A stretch of 64,000 nt of DNA from Enoplosus armatus (GCF_043641665.1 NC_092203.1:9463067-9527066), one strand, 5' to 3'. Shown: positions 44,980 through 57,180, counted from the stretch's first letter. Notes: generated by a model from the sequence alone, not told the origin. Numbers and translations are program-made.

Positions 44980-45072
44980 GTAGATGTGTAATAATACATG
45001 CACGCTCACACCGCAAATAGGCGCCACGCCGCTGTACGGCACACATTCGCAGGGAGATCAGGGAAGAAGAGC

Positions 45073-45097
45073 GGGGGGGGGGGGGGGGGGGGGGGGG
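45073..45097 (+). repeat. G homopolymer, 25 bases
   Basis: The longest G run in the window, with more G runs following at 45112-45119. Quadruplex-prone and a likely place for assembly length errors. Confidence 0.97.
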
Positions 45098-45282
45098 TGA
45101 ATATGAGGAAGAGGGGGGGTTAGTGAATGGTGCGTGAGAAAGAGCTGTTGTTGTAGACGAGATGTGTTCATATTCTTCACTTCATTGGGTCTCATTATTC
45201 CCCAGCATGGGTGTTGTGAGCATGTCCATGTATGATTCATCCAGAAGCACCTCAGCATGGCTGGGGGAAATTACCCTGCGTG

Positions 45283-45283
<1 letters not shown>

Positions 45284-45339
<56 letters not shown>
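45284..45339. repeat. (CA)n microsatellite, about 28 units
   Basis: A pure CA array, one of the longest here, ending at GTCAGTG. Confidence 0.98.
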
Positions 45340-45341
<2 letters not shown>

Positions 45342-46889
45342 CAGTGTACAAAATCTTAATAATATTTGCTCTTTCCAAGAAATAGACTGACCAGATGAGT
45401 CCAGGTGATGATTTCACATTGAATTTGTCCGTTAAATTCACTTACGCGTACGCAGCCGTGCTTCTAGCTTCGAGTTAATGAGATATTTCCGCGTTATGAT
45501 GGCACGTTTTTCCAACTGATTTAGTTCCAACAAGTTTCTCTTAAATACACACCAACTTATCTTTTTGTTCGCTTTAACAAGGAAATGATCCAGTCGAAGC
45601 TGACAGTGTCAGCTGCTGAATGGCCTTGCACTCATCAGCTCTGTTATCAGAAAATGAAGGTCTTCTTCATTATGAGGAACTGTTTTGGGCAGAGGGTATA
45701 AACACACCACAGCACAAATGTGTGTTATGGTGTAATGTTTCACTATTATAACAAATGAGGGACCAATCTGAGGCTGAGACCAATACAGCATTGGAAGGAG
45801 CACTTAAACAAAGTTCACACGACGGCATCTAAAGTCACCCAGACACTTGCAACTCTAGATCAGATTGCTGTACTTTGCGTGTGGTCGTGAGTTGCGTTCT
45901 GAGCCTTGTGTTTCGCTTGTCCGGCGGTCACGGTTGCCATGGTATTCACTAAAGGCATTATGACGTGCAAGTTTACCCACAACAAATTGTTTATTTTATC
46001 ATGACAACCGCATCTGCTGATCCCTGATGATAAAAACACGAAACGAAAGATGAGCAAACAGTCAAAACAAATCTCTGTGGCCTCCTCGGCGATCAACACT
46101 GTCCCACACAATCACAACACACTCACCTTCCTATCCTCCTCCACTCAACCACCATCTTAAATACTTAAAGCACACGTGCACCTGGACACATACAGTAACA
46201 ACACACACACACACAGGTATACTCTCACTCTCCCAGCCAGACCAGTATTTATGAAGCTGCCCGCCTGCCTATCTCTTCCCCAGCCTGGGCGAATGATTTT
46301 CTTTGAGTGCTGTAACTATCATGTCACACCATGTTGTCATTATAGTGATTGCCGACGGCCCTGATAACCTCCCTGCGGTGATTTGTACCATTGAGGAGTA
46401 GTTTCATTTCTCTCTCTCTCTCTCTGTACTCTCATCTTGATTGCGGCAGCTCCCATCAGCACCCTCGCCCTGTTTGTAGTCGCGGTGAAAGAGATCTCTC
46501 CTCCATGTGCAACATTTCATCTGCCAGCCGAGGGGAGACGCAACTCCATCATCCTTCTCCCGCTCCCGCCACCCCACCTCCTCTCCTCTCGCGTCACTCT
46601 TCCTCCCTATCTCCCTTTTTCCTTCCTCGGCGCTCCCTCCCTCCCCGTCCCTTTCACTAAACTCTTTACCCTGTACCTCACATTCCCTCTGTCTTTCTCT
46701 GGATCCCTTTTCATTTCACAGAAAGCATCAGCCATCTCCTGGCATGATACGGCTTGCCATCAGCACTGTTTACCGCCCGCCTTTGATAGAGGAATCAGCT
46801 CTCCCCTCCCTTTTCTCTCCCTCTTTTTCTTTGTTTTCTCCCTCCTTTATTTCTGCCCCCCCTCCCTCACGTAAGTTGTCATTTGTTGC
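45340..46889. other. non-coding DNA with CT-rich tracts
   Basis: No gene seen. The part at 45800-46110 reads like a decayed transposon-derived repeat but I cannot name it. A short CA array lies at 46200-46216, (CT)n at 46412-46427, and long CT-rich tracts at 46540-46690 and 46795-46870. The 135-145-codon Ser/Pro-rich frames are artefacts of these tracts. Confidence 0.5.
46540..46870. repeat. CT-rich low-complexity region
   Basis: The + strand is dominated by C and T except for a mixed patch at about 46720-46795. The length is unusual but there is no unit structure. Confidence 0.7.
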
Positions 46890-47130
46890 CCATTGTCTCG
46901 GTGGTATTTAGTGGCGGGGAGATTAGGCAGCTGTGAATGGACTGCAGCTGTCTGTGCTGGATTAGGGGAGTTTAATCAAAGTATTTTCTAATGCGCCTCG
47001 TAATGATGATCCATAGGGACGGAGGCTCTTTAACAGATAATGATAGCTAGGCTTGCTGCCGGAGATGACTCGCTTGGAAGCACCACAGTCGCTGTCTTAT
47101 TGTTGCTTTATATAGGCCCGGCTTTGCTAT
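46890..47130. promoter_or_regulatory. candidate conserved regulatory block
   Basis: Repeat-free with paired GCAGCTGT/CAGCTGTC E-box words (CAGCTG at about 46928 and 46945), GGATTAGG, TTTAATCAAAG and GATAATGATAGC. E-boxes plus homeodomain-like sites in compact order suggest an enhancer. Inference only. Confidence 0.32.
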
Positions 47131-49756
47131 AAGAATGTGCTACATAACAGTCAGTTAGCCAAAACGGTCGCCTTTCAGGAAACAACAGGAGGTGGCCCGG
47201 ATGTAGCGAGCTCCGACGGGTTTGTTTTGATGCACTTGTGCGTCTGAATATTTTGTTTTTATAGTTAAATGTCACTTTTGATGCTCTGAAACAAATCTTT
47301 TCTTTGTGTGAGCGTGAAATCAGTGGAAACAGGTGTTGATTGGCCCCTTCCAGTTACAACTCTGGTGTTAATGACATGCCTCCTTCGCTTGACACAACCA
47401 AACGATTGTTTGTTTACTTGGCTTTCTTCTGGACTTGGCTTTGCTCAGAGTGCATGGTGTGTTGGTGACAAAGACTCTTCTGTCAGTCCTTCTGCCGGCA
47501 AATTTAGTTGTGACTTATCTGCAGGTAACCTTAGTCAGCAAATATTTATTCATCTGAATCAGAGACAGTTTTGTGGTTTTGGTCTAAACTTCCAGAATTG
47601 TAGAGAGTGATGTTTTCCTATTTGATACTCGTGCAAAACACAGAATCAAAAGTTACGTTTCAGGCTGTGATTTTTACATTCATCAACTCTCAGAATTGGA
47701 ATAATCTATGAAAAGAAAAACTATTTGAATACAGTTGTCTGGCAGCCTGACAGTGGAAACAGTGTCAAACACTTCTTTGAACTGAATGCCAGTTCAGCTA
47801 AACTGGCTGACAAAGTCAGTGCCAGGGGTGAAAGAGGAAACCGTGTTGCTAACTGAGCCAATGAAGATGGAGGAATACTCGGTGTATTACAGCGTCCATC
47901 ATGTTTTTCTTCTTCTCTGTGATGGCTGACCACTTTGTAAGCTCTTGGTCTGACAGAATTACAGCGGAAAGGTTTCTCAGCTTTAGGTTAGATTACACTT
48001 GTTGCGCTTCTTCATGCAGATCCTGTAAACTTTTAGGACTTTAGGACATTTGGTTTGAAGTTTGGTTTCCTTTCTAGGAATGTGTTTAGAAAATGATGGG
48101 ATCTGATACGTAAATTCTTGGAAAGGAACCTGGAAAGGACTATAACGTTTTATGTCACTTTTTATCTCCAGGTAAGCATACAATTCAAGAAAAATCAATA
48201 ATAAATTATATTTTGTGGGTTTGAAAGCCACTGTTTTGAATACTTGTTGCATAGTTTAAATTCCAGAAAAAATATTGACAATTATTAGATAATTAAACCT
48301 GTAAAAGTGTTTTGCAGAGTTCTCCTGAAGTTAAGGAAGAGTGCATCTTGTTTTAAATTTATCTGAGTCTAATGTCTTCTCCTCAGCAAACTGTTTGATA
48401 ACCTTAAATCTGAAAGCGATTGTGCTGCGTGTTGACGTGTGATAGACGAGAACAGAAGGCGAGGAACGCCACGTGAAGGCCAGCAGACTCGCGCCGCTCA
48501 TATTGGCATAAAACACAACATGTTGTCTTGAAGATTATAGCTCTTTCTTCGGATGAATGGCTCCGAAATGCCACTTTACTCATCCTACTCCAGCCTCACA
48601 CACAGTTGCAGTCCACGGCTATTAATAGACTCTACCTCTTCAAGGACACTCGCAGTTGTTCAACCTTCGCTAGTAAACACTCGGGAAGTTCTTAAGAGAC
48701 AGATTGTGTTCTTTTGAAATTTGAGGTTTTACTATTTTTGCAGCAAATATAAGGCTCCGGTTTTAAGGACAGGTCATCTTATGGCACCTGAAGATTAGCA
48801 GAGGGATGGTGGACAACAGGGACAAACGTTGAGCATGAAAACAGGCCATAAATATGAGTTTATTTGCCAAAACATGGGGTAGACTTTCTACCATAAACTT
48901 CATGCATTGTTGAGTTGAGTTTTCCGTGATCCTTATAATTACAGCAGAACACAGGTGAGCTGTAGTTCCTGTGCTTCATACTGTACATGTTAATTAAGCA
49001 TGGCTGTCTTGGGGATGAGGTGTGTGGCGACATCAGAGGCAGAAGGGACTCGTTTAAAATAAGCAAACAAACAAAAATCCGACCCGTCAACTTCCTGGAC
49101 TGCGTAAACTGGATGAAAGAGCACCCCAACAGAGCCGGCATATGGAGCTGATCATCTCGCAGCCAGCTTGACTTCATTTTGCACCTTTATTACTGATCAT
49201 TACAGCTAAAGAGAGATGATGTCTGTGGGAACGAGATCAGGATGCTGTCTCGTTACGTCTATTAGCCTCGATGAGGTGTTTGTGTTGACTGAACATGTAA
49301 AACTATCGTTTGACCTATATTGAGACCAATACTCATTTAAAAACTAAAAGTACTGCTATGTATTTCCACCTTTCACAAGAAACAGAAAAGAGGTAGTAGT
49401 GAGATTTTCCTAACATTCAGGACAGCTCCTCCATTCGACTCTCCGCCTTATCTACCTCCAGTATTTTGACAGTGCGACGCAGTGTGTCTCAAAGAAGATT
49501 GTGTCTGTGCAAAGGAAGTGGCGGGGAGCTGGTGTGTCTGGTGCTAAACTCACAGCAGAGCACGTCGTGTTGTGATATGACCCGGCGCTGACTCGCAGAT
49601 GATGGAAGACAAAAAAACTCACACTGAGACGAGAGAAGGAGGGAGAGAGAGGAGAGAGGGTCTTTTAAAACTCGAATGTTGCCTCCCAAATAATGAGAAA
49701 AGAGAGAGAGAGAAAGAGAAGGGAATCAGATGAAGGGAAGCCGCCTCTCCGTGGCT
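47131..49756. other. non-coding single-copy DNA
   Basis: No gene seen across 2.6 kb. AT-rich plain sequence from 47200 to 49400. Purine-rich runs (GAGAGA) lie at 49640-49720. Frames of up to 105 codons look random. Confidence 0.55.
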
Positions 49757-49806
49757 TCCTCCCTCCCTCCCTTCCTCCCTTCCTCCCTCCCTCCCTCCCT
49801 CCCTCC
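49757..49806. repeat. (TCCC)n tetranucleotide repeat
   Basis: About 12 TCCC/CTTC units. The minus strand reads GGGA repeated, which is quadruplex-prone like the array at 17675. Confidence 0.95.
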
Positions 49807-49912
49807 CGTGCGCACGGAGGCCCCATGCTGCTCAAGACAGATGCTGGGGGAAACAGCGAAGCATGTTGCTACTGTGGCTTGTTTCTCAATCAGAGGCTTA
49901 ACTCAGCACCTA

Positions 49913-49994
49913 ACACACACACACACACACACACAGCATCTTGGCACAAAGATACAATTTGTGTGCACATACACACTCACACCCACACACACAC
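49913..49994. repeat. two (CA)n arrays
   Basis: Pure CA at 49913-49936 and a looser CACACTCACACC array at 49968-49994. Confidence 0.93.
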
Positions 49995-51879
49995 ATCCTG
50001 ATAATATCCGTTGAGATGTGAGATTAAAAACGCTATAGCTCCACCTGTTCTTTGCCATAACAGGTGCCTGTGATAATTATTTCACCTCTCTCTGATGAGC
50101 CTGGCTCACACTAGACAGCATGCAACTGTAGCAACCAGAACATTTCATTAAACTATTGCTTTGTAATTACTGTATTAGATTTCTATTTGATCCCTTTATC
50201 TGCACAAATACACTTTTCCTGCCAAAATGAACATTTCAACTCTTTATTCTCGCTGTTCTGGAGGTTTGGTTTTCTTCCTCGGAGCAAACAGATGGTCAAA
50301 GTATCAGAGGTCACTGTTTGGCTTTGATGTAACAGCCGTCTTTAGGAGGGTCAATCTGTGTGTTCAATAAGCCAGAGACCTGGCGAGTGCGCAAAATTGA
50401 TTCAGTCCTCAACAGCACTGGGATCTGCACTCCTGTGCCCCCCCAGCCCCCTCGTCTTGGTTATCTGTAACAGTTATCAGCTCTAATCGGATGTCATCCT
50501 CGTGCCCTCATAGACAATAGGCGTCGTGAAATCAAGCTCAGCATGCAGAAGAGGACGTGAAGAAAGGTCGAGGCTTGGCCATCTAACAGGAAACGTGTGC
50601 ATGTTCTCTCCGAGATGGAAGACGTTTTGCTCACAAAAGGAGACGACAAAAGCTTTTTCAATTTTCAGGGAAAGAAATGCATCACATACAAAATGCGTAT
50701 GATCAATCCTGATCCTCCACCTGCTCGCACATCCGCTTTCTTACTCCCACAGTATATTCTTCCTCCAGCAAAGAGCACAATCTGACTCTGCCGTAACATG
50801 TCGGCCTGCTGTCTGTGGTGAATGACCAAACCTTTGCTTTGTCTACTGACAGTAGTTTTAAGGGCCAGTTTTGGTCGTTGGTTCCACAAAACAAATTTTC
50901 TGATGGGCCAGGAACTTTCAAAGTGCCGTCTGTTGTGTCATCACAAACCAATCCTTTGCTCTGAAATCCCTCGATTTGCTTGATTTGCAGAGTTCTTTAA
51001 ATGCAGCAGAAATGAGCCACAGGGACTGTTAGTTGGCTCTGAAGCACACACTGTACAGGCAGCCACACTGTGACTCTTTGCCTTAAAGGAACATCTTCTT
51101 TCTTCGCGTCTCATAAATGAAACGTCTGGCGTTTCCTGTAGGATGAACAGAAATAACAAGGCCACGGCTGTCTTCCTCTCGCTGACCCGCCGTCCTTATC
51201 TGCGACTCTGTGAATAGAACAAGACAAAGAAAGCCTTTGCGTTGGTGGAAGTTTTGCAAAAATAATCTCTCTCAGGGATCCTGTATCAAAAATAATGACG
51301 CGACCGGTTCGCTTTCTCTCTGTGGGCTGATGTCTGCACTTACTTTTGACTTTTGGCTTTTGATAGCTCTGTCTGCGTTGATAGATGATATCACCGTTGC
51401 TGCCTGGAAGTGCACTCGCAAAAAAGGGAAATAGCATTATTTTTTTTCAAGCTGTAGCGTTGATGATATACATTATAGGACTAAGTGTGTGTGGAGTATG
51501 ATTCTGGTGCTGCCTCATTACTGCAGGATTACATGTGCATCCATCGGCGAGGGGGGCCTCAATCACTCTCCCCCTCTACTCCTCTAATTCACAGAATGAT
51601 GTAATTATCCCTTTTTTTCTCTCTCTCTGACACCTCACACACATTCGCTCGAGCACAAAAACATTCGCGCTCGCAGTCGCAGGTATTTTCTCTGGCTCTC
51701 TGCCCCTCTCTGTCACACAGGCATGCTTGCAAAGAGAGACTGAAGGCCACTCTCTGACAAAAGAGGAGCGTTTCGTGCCTTTGACATGATCTCCCCTCCC
51801 CACAGTGGACGAGGGCCCACAAAGCCTGGCGGTGAATGAGGGTCAGCTGCAGCCTGGCCCCTGGGAGCCTCCCGTCGAG
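49995..51879. other. non-coding single-copy DNA
   Basis: No gene seen. Mixed composition with frames up to 108 codons on both strands (50600-51440) and no recognisable domain. T-rich at 51439-51449. A C run lies near 50441-50453. Confidence 0.55.
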
Positions 51880-52060
51880 CCTTTTAATGAATGTCATTTT
51901 CTTGCATTAACCACCCCGATTGTTGGATAATGGCCTCCCAACAATAACATTTAACCAATTCCCCTGTCTTTTGGGCTGGCTCATTTGGGCCACAGCAGGG
52001 GGTGGTAATTGATTGTGTAATTCCAATCAGAGCTGTAAACAGATTGGAGGTTCCTTCAGA
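51880..52060. promoter_or_regulatory. candidate conserved regulatory block
   Basis: Repeat-free, with TGCATTAACC, ATTGTTGGATAATGG, CAACAATAACATTTAACC (SOX-like ACAAT), GGTAATTGATTG and GTGTAATTCCAATC words. It ends abruptly at a C/T homopolymer. The density of AT-core sites suggests an enhancer. Inferred. Confidence 0.32.
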
Positions 52061-52062
52061 GG

Positions 52063-52080
52063 CCCCCCCCCCCCTTTTTT
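52063..52080. repeat. C run followed by T run
   Basis: Twelve C then at least six T. Confidence 0.92.
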
Positions 52081-52737
52081 CCAACATGCAAGCACATATA
52101 TCCATACACCCTCCCTCACACCAGATTACATGAAAGATTCTTGCAAAATAACCTCCCTTTCCTAAACGGAAACTGTAAAAACACACACGCGTGGAATGAA
52201 AGTTTCTCTAGTCTTTATCTTCAGTGTAAAAAAAACAAAAACATGTGGCTTCTGCATGACCCCGGCTCTGTTGTGTGCTAACACGTTCCACTGCCTTTTC
52301 TTTTACCACCCCCCCTCCCCTCCCTTTCTCCGCTCTTCTTTTTTCTCACATTGATTGTAATTCTCTCTCATCGTCTGCTGCAGCGATCCAGAGACTTAGG
52401 AGCTGGCTGAGGAGGAGGTGAGGGGGTTAACTGCACTCGCCAATTTAGATTTACTGTGAGACAAACACTGGTTGGGTGGGGGTTGGGGGGGGGGGGGGGG
52501 GGGGCATGGAGTGCATGTTGTCTCCATGGAGATAAGGGGCAACGGCACATTGTGCGTGTGCAAGTATGTGTGCACATGTTCAGGCGCTCATTTCAAGACG
52601 AGTTCAACTAATTGTCAGCAGAAAGCTATTTATTTACTAATTGGTGTTCACAGAGAAGGCTGTAGTGTTTTGTGTGTGTGAAACATCCACATTTACAACA
52701 CACACCTTCTCCTCGTATACGTGATGCCTTTCATTCA
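52081..52737. other. non-coding DNA with G homopolymer
   Basis: No gene seen. C-rich at 52306-52325, a 20-base G run at 52485-52504, and TG-rich words at 52550-52680. Confidence 0.6.
52485..52504 (+). repeat. G homopolymer, 20 bases
   Basis: Preceded by GGGTGGGGGTT, so the whole 52474-52504 is quadruplex-prone. Confidence 0.95.
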
Positions 52738-52739
52738 GC

Positions 52740-53114
52740 TTAACCATGTGGCCTGTGAGCGTCTGGCTGTGGTGCCGTCAGAGCCTTGATGGCTGGTCCG
52801 AGATCAGGACCTGCTTTTGTCACCTTCCTGTCTCCCTTGTCTGCTTCAATTAGTAAGTTCTTGCAGTTCCCAGAATGATATTTGGCAACGTTGGAGAACA
52901 AGTGTGAACTTATTGCTTTCAGCTGTGAGTCACATCCGTCTGCTGTCAGTCTGCTCCGTCCCTCTCCCACAGTGGATTTCTCTTCCTCAATGATTTTTTT
53001 GATTTCTTGGTCTTTTCTCTTCAGGACCGACTCCAAGACAGACAGATGTTTGATCGTAGCTCGTCGCACAGTCGCTGCGCTGCACATATCCTGTGTCTTG
53101 GGAAGCTCGCATAG
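52740..53114 (-). other. exon-like or retro-pseudogene-like frame
   Basis: On the minus strand a T-rich tract ending CAAATCTAATAG (just above 53114) resembles an acceptor. The frame then stays open about 124 codons to TAA at 52740-52742. The protein has a Lys/Glu-rich stretch (LKRKDQEIKKIIEEEKS) likely to be helical or coiled-coil, and its composition is more protein-like than other frames here. The 3' part is Pro/Ala/His-rich. I recognise no family and see no polyadenylation signal close by. A terminal exon, a fragment of a transposon protein, or a processed pseudogene are all possible. Confidence 0.28.
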
Positions 53115-54190
53115 CTATTAGATTTGAACAAAAAAATAGTATGTAAATACAAACAAGAAGAGATGGATTGAAATCTGATTGAGATGCATTCTAGCCTGGA
53201 CCACATCCAGGTTTCATACGTCCATTGTTTCAGCATGTTTTCACGGATTTAAATGGCACTATGACAGTGAGCTAGTCACTATGTCAGTTAAAACAATGCA
53301 TGTCTAAAAACGACTGCTTTTACTTTGAAGTCTTGACCTTGTTTGACCTCCATATCTGGAGTCTTGTAGCTGTATTTGTTCCTTTGGTATTAAGACATCA
53401 CACTGTTCTCCCTCAGATATTCAATCCCTATCTTTACAGCCTACAGTATGTTATCTCTCTAACTCTGACAGCACGCGCTGATTACCTCCATCTCTGGCAT
53501 AATTAAACATTCAAACAGCCTCCACAGACGTTTCCACTGTACGACTACATCCCACCATCAAGAGTTAACCATCGAGATCCCTCACAGATGGTTTCTGGGT
53601 AACGCTTTTCCTCAGTGTTTCATCATCGAAACTCTGGAGTTAGGAGATCAGCAGAAACAAAAGACAGTCCTCAACTTCTCCTCGCCCCTCCGTTCAAAGA
53701 TTATATTATTTCATCACGCCTCAAAGACTTGAGCCTAAAGATTTATACCGGCGCCCAATCTGCCGACGCTTAGTTGGATCTGGGTTCATTTCAGCCTCTG
53801 CCTCCTCCCATCTTTCTGCTGACTCCGTGCGATCCGAGGATGGTGAATAAATCTAATATAAAGGCGTTATTGATTTGCAGGTCCTTAATCACTTTGATTT
53901 GGCCCAGTTTTCACTGACCCCCACTGCAGCTATGAGTTCCCCAGGGGTGGGCCTTCAGCATCGAGGACGGGCAGACACTCCGAGGCAAATGCAATTTTTC
54001 TCCGATGCCAAAGAGATTTAGAAATCCTATCATCAATCATCTCATCACTAATATTTATACATGTGGTGTGGCGATCGATAGGGTTTTTTTATTCAGCTCA
54101 TCAGTGTGCTGGAGGAACTTTGTGCATGAGACTGTGCATGGAAACCTCATAACTCCTGAACCACAGGATAGTTTTTAAAAGAAGTCGATA
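53115..54190. other. non-coding DNA, mixed candidate element at 53720-54060
   Basis: No gene seen. The part at 53720-54060 is repeat-free with CpGs and AT-core words and might be regulatory. The rest is plain. Confidence 0.5.
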
Positions 54191-54425
54191 CACTTCATGG
54201 CCAAACGAACGTGGACACTTGAACGTTAAACCCGCACGTACAGCCTCCGGTTTTCTGCGAAGGCTTTCCAGTCGACGTTGGAACCTGCATGCTGGGATTT
54301 GCTCCCATTCAGCCACAAGACTGTTCGTGAGGTTGGGAACTGATGTTGGAGCGATAAGGACTGGCTCACAGTCAGCGCTCCAGTTCATCCAGAGGGCTCC
54401 GGGCAGACTCTACCACCCTCTTCCA
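54191..54425 (-). mobile_element. Tc1-like transposon fossil, copy 3, with transposase C-terminal remnant
   Basis: The left end CACTTCATGGCCAAACGAAC then GTGGACAC is the same family end as copy 1. On the minus strand the DNA still translates as PNLTNSLVAEWEQIP followed by FQRRLESLRRKPEAV, clearly the C-terminal region of a Tc1-family transposase (the family reads close to VPDLTNALVAEWAQIP). The N-terminal DNA-binding part and most of the DDE catalytic core are missing, so it is dead. It is the best-preserved coding remnant in the window. Confidence 0.85.
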
Positions 54426-55586
54426 GCTTATGTTCCTATGCTCCTTACAGTGTAGCTGATGTTTGTATTTTCATGTGGAAACTGAATATTTAGCAAGTGT
54501 TTTATTTTAGGAACGGTTCTTCTTCAGCTCCTCTGGTTCTTCTGGACTTCTCCCTTAGAAGTTACGTTAAGTTAGAAAATGCTTTTGCTATATGTAAGAA
54601 GGGTAGCATTAGTTCCGGCAAAGCGCTAACGTTGCGCTCGTATTGGCTGACTGGAATCAGCTGTTTCACTTATGCTGTTTATTATTAGTTCTCCAGTAGA
54701 TTGATTTTATTTTCATGCATAAATCTGCTAATCATAAGCGCAGTTTGTCGAGTGTCGGGGCTCGTCAGTAGCATGCGACGCTAGCATGTGCCAGTGAGAC
54801 TATGTTGGCTAGCATGGAGCATGTTACTCCGGCACAGAGAGCACTCATGCTAAAATGTATTTTGATTTCTTTTCATGAGAAATGTATGAAAGTATGCATC
54901 ATTCTCTCTTTTAGTTTTGATCAAAAGGAACTTTAAGTCAGTAATTAATATTAATAATCTTTGACAGGAGGTAAATAATAATTCACGCACACACGTGCGT
55001 GTTTTGTGTGTCTCAGCACAGTGTGCCCATGTGACTGTGCGAGCGATGACTCTAATAGATGTGTGCCGCTATGTGGTTGATATCCTGAACCAACTGTGTC
55101 ACTTGGTAAACAATGCTAATTAAGAGAGACAGTGGGATTGCCTCGGTGACCCCTCTTCCCCCATCCCTGTTTGTTTGTTTTTATTGTTCATGCTAATTAG
55201 GCTTAATCCCCTGTTCTCTCGCTGTGGACTCTGACCGGCGTCGGGTGTCCGTGCTGCAGCCAATCAGGTGCAGCGATACTGCGGGGTGGAGATAGTAGAG
55301 GGAGGGAGCAGGGTGATTGCTGTGCGTGCAGAAGGGAGAGGAGGGGGGAGCTAAGCTTATAGCTGGACCGGTATGTGTTTGGAGGGGGTGATGATGATGG
55401 TGGGGCAGGGGGGGGGGGGGTATCATGTCGGGTGGGGCCCCTGGCAGCCATTGTCTTGCAGTACAATGATACGGCTCACAAGTGAGCAGTGGGCCAATAA
55501 TGAGGAGGAGGCCCCTCTGAACAGCGTGTCCCTGCCAATTGTTCTGCCGCCACAGTGGGAGAATGGAGCTGTCCACCCCCCCCCCA
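54426..55586. other. non-coding DNA
   Basis: No gene seen. GCTAGC/GCTAAC words cluster at 54600-54840. A patch at 55080-55290 with GCTAATTAAG, GCTAATTAGGC and CAGCCAATCAGG (CCAAT) could be regulatory. G runs lie near 55409-55420, and C runs at 55576-55585. Confidence 0.5.
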
Positions 55587-55671
55587 CACACACACACACA
55601 CACACACTACACATCCATACTCCTAACACCTTCCTTGCAGTATGGCCTCCTCCCACTCTCCTCTCTCCATG

Positions 55672-55711
<40 letters not shown>
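55587..55711. repeat. two (CA)n arrays
   Basis: CA at 55587-55608 following a C run, and a longer pure CA at 55673-55711 (about 19 units). Confidence 0.96.
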
Positions 55712-55713
<2 letters not shown>

Positions 55714-55865
55714 CCCCCATCTCATATCTCTGACATGGGGAGTGTGTTCACTAATGGCTAATTAAAACAGGACTATTAATGAATGGCCAAGCAGCAGACA
55801 CGATAAGGAAACTTAAAGGGGTGAATTAACACATCCTTAACATGTCATCCCAGCCAGCTGCAGAC

Positions 55866-55867
<2 letters not shown>

Positions 55868-55921
<54 letters not shown>
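55868..55921. repeat. (TG)n microsatellite, about 26 units
   Basis: A long pure TG array. It is opposed to the CA arrays 160-280 bases upstream. Confidence 0.98.
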
Positions 55922-55924
<3 letters not shown>

Positions 55925-57180
55925 GGTGTTTGTATAGTTGTTTTTTCACACATGCATATGACATATATTTTAGACAATGGAACACATATAAAAACATGTG
56001 AGAGATTAAACTGGGACCTCGACAGATGATAAACTCACTGACTGAGTTCTTGTTTCTCTGCGTGTTTCGTATTATTGATCGTTTTATAAGTAAATATAAT
56101 GATTATTTAGAAAGGTGAAAGTGCACCTTTATTTTACCTGTTGCTATTATTATAATTATTGTTGTTGTTGGTACTTTTTACCTTGTTTTATATGAATTGG
56201 GACCGGCTGCAAGAGTTCACACAGCCATTGAAACCTTAGAAGTTTTTGAGATGGCCTTGAAAGCTATTGAATTTTATATACATTGAAATTTGCTCCCAAA
56301 ATCTCTCTGTCCAAGAATCAACAAGTCAAATTCTGAGGGAAACGGTTTGGTGTCATTTGTTAACACAAGACCATAAAAGTCTATAAAGGTCGTTGAGTTT
56401 CATCTTTAAAATGGCAAAATCTGAAATAATAGATATTGTTTCATTATATAACTGGACACACATTTGAAAGTACATTGCGGACTTGAAGTAATTCCTGTTG
56501 AGGAGGTAAAAAAGTGACAGTAATGGACTACTGTATGTTTTACAACAGTCCCCCCAGCTGTTCGCTCACTCAGCCTCGGGGGCTGCCGTGCTGTGAGGAC
56601 CGGGCCGAGGTTGATGGGGCATGATGGGTCGCGGCGTGCAGCCAGAGGTCACCAGAAGCCATTACTGAGGGCAGGAAGTGGAATTATGCCCAGTGGCTCG
56701 GCAGCGGTCAGCGGGGGTCACGCATGCCTCGGTTGCTGCCCAGTGAGCCCTGTCAACTGGTGGTGCTGGTGGTTGTGATGAATCAGGATTGTGTGTGTGT
56801 GTGTGTGTGTTTTTTCGCTGTGTGTCAGTGTTTATTAAGGGGAAATGCACATTAACGAGTGTGTCACCTCGGGGATTTAAAAGCTTTCCTCTTTTTTGGT
56901 GGAATTGAGTGTTTCAGTTGAGAGAGCGGCACTTTTTCAGCCCGTGAGTGACACTCGGGGAGAAACTGGTGACTGCTCTTCATATGGAGGCTGGCAGCAG
57001 GCGGTGCTTTCCCTTCTCAGAGCTGCTGTGTCGCACCGTCGGAGTACAACTCCTCCTCGCCGCTGTGTGAGATTCTGATGGAGGGGATCTGCGAAGGGTG
57101 GGGGCGAAAGCAGAGTTTCCTTTTTCTAAGAGCTCAGCAGATTTTAGAGGTCACGCAAGGTAGTTCTCAGAGCAGAAACC

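Noticed and set aside
45815..46110. possible transposon-derived repeat starting GTTCACACGACGGC
   Set aside because: No matching inverted end was found on the right and I could not name a family with confidence.
46437..46911. overlapping 134- and 145-codon frames
   Set aside because: Both arise from CT-rich low-complexity DNA, giving Ser/Pro/Leu-rich nonsense.
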